A program made the translations under genes and the position numbers. Shown one piece after another: positions 6,022-6,387 of a stretch of DNA of 6,387 nt. This DNA is from Sulfurovum sp. (lineage in GTDB: Bacteria; Campylobacterota; Campylobacteria; Campylobacterales; Sulfurovaceae). The stretch spans positions 1-6,387 of the forward strand of contig JALVXW010000322.1 of NCBI GenBank assembly GCA_027038155.1, given 5' to 3'. Each line of letters opens with the position of its first letter. Positions within the stretch are counted from its first letter, which is position 1. The notes beneath the pieces are model-generated. The model saw nothing but the letters and a program-made list of their open reading frames with translations. It had not been told where the DNA came from and did not search any database.

Positions 6022-6387
6022 TTATTCAGGTTTCTTGCAGATCCCTTTGTTGATACACTCTCTATCTAATTCCCCAGATTTCCACTTTTTCAAATACTCT
6101 GTAAGATTTTCTTTCACATCACTTTGTAAGATATAAAGACCTATGAGGTTTGGCAGTGCCATTGAAAGTATGAGCAGGTCAGAGAAGTCGAGCAGGGCAG
6201 AGGCACTGGTGACAGATGCCATCACAGTAAATGAGATAAAGATAAGTTTGTAAAGCAGGGTATATTTTTCTCCAAACAGGTATGTCCAAGAACGCTCTCC
6301 ATAGTAAGACCATGAAATCATCGTTGAAAAGGCAAAAAGAATGATGGAAAAAGAGAGGATAATTGGGAACCAAGAGATAACTGTACC
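6022..6387 (-). CDS. AGCS-family sodium:alanine/glycine symporter, C-terminal part
   Basis: Last 121 residues of an inner-membrane secondary transporter of the alanine/glycine:cation symporter family, which couples small neutral amino acid uptake to Na+ (or H+). The reading frame stays open to the window edge, so the 5' part is simply outside the window; intact members are roughly 440-500 residues. The visible part holds a hydrophobic segment (about 4-24), the family-typical ISWSYYGERSWTYLFG (24-39), a second segment (about 45-65) and a third (about 68-88) with the conserved MALPNLIGLYIL (76-87). A hydrophilic tail follows with two cysteines (Cys110, Cys115 approx.) and ends in KKPE. An internal ATG at 6321 is not the true start because family sequence continues upstream of it. 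The gene converges on purM with 25 bases between the stop codons. Exact substrate is not determinable. Confidence 0.85.
   Translation of the reverse strand, partial: GTVISWFPIILSFSIILFAFSTMISWSYYGERSWTYLFGEKYTLLYKLIFISFTVMASVTSASALLDFSDLLILSMALPNLIGLYILQSDVKENLTEYLKKWKSGELDRECINKGICKKPE

Noticed and set aside
6179..6373. Second minus-strand ORF within the symporter region
   Set aside because: It overlaps the AGCS frame, which carries recognisable family blocks and stays open to the window edge.

Overview
The window is a compact stretch of bacterial chromosome, with no intergenic gap longer than about 95 bases. Low G+C, AT-rich -10 promoters preceded by T-rich tracts rather than clear -35 boxes, AAGGA ribosome sites, and the character of the PurM, HI0933-type flavoprotein and RND proteins suggest a Campylobacterota (epsilonproteobacterial) genome, perhaps Sulfurovum- or Sulfurimonas-like. 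This placement is an inference from sequence character and was not checked by a database search.

Minus-strand block (about 4705 down to 9). A flavoprotein of the HI0933/YhiN/BaiN family comes first. After a 63-base gap follows a tight three-gene unit: a six-TM membrane protein of unknown function, a 92-residue winged-helix regulator (HTH_34/MarR-ArsR-like), and a large MMPL-type RND exporter. The unit has its own candidate promoter, an operator-like palindrome (3412-3435), coupled gene junctions, and a textbook rho-independent terminator at the left end of the window. The simplest reading is a self-regulated export operon, with the membrane protein as a possible sensor or partner of the regulator.

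Plus-strand block (4750 to 6010). A divergent promoter drives a 68-residue two-TM protein of the DUF2892 (YgaP-like) type, followed 11 bases later by purM, the AIR synthetase of purine biosynthesis. A long hairpin whose loop holds the purM stop codon closes this unit.

Right edge. Converging on purM is the 3' end of an AGCS-family sodium:alanine/glycine symporter, cut by the window border.

There are no RNA genes, CRISPR arrays, insertion sequences or signs of recent transfer. Most of the window is ordinary housekeeping and transport. The part most worth following up is the membrane protein-regulator-RND unit and its palindromic control region.
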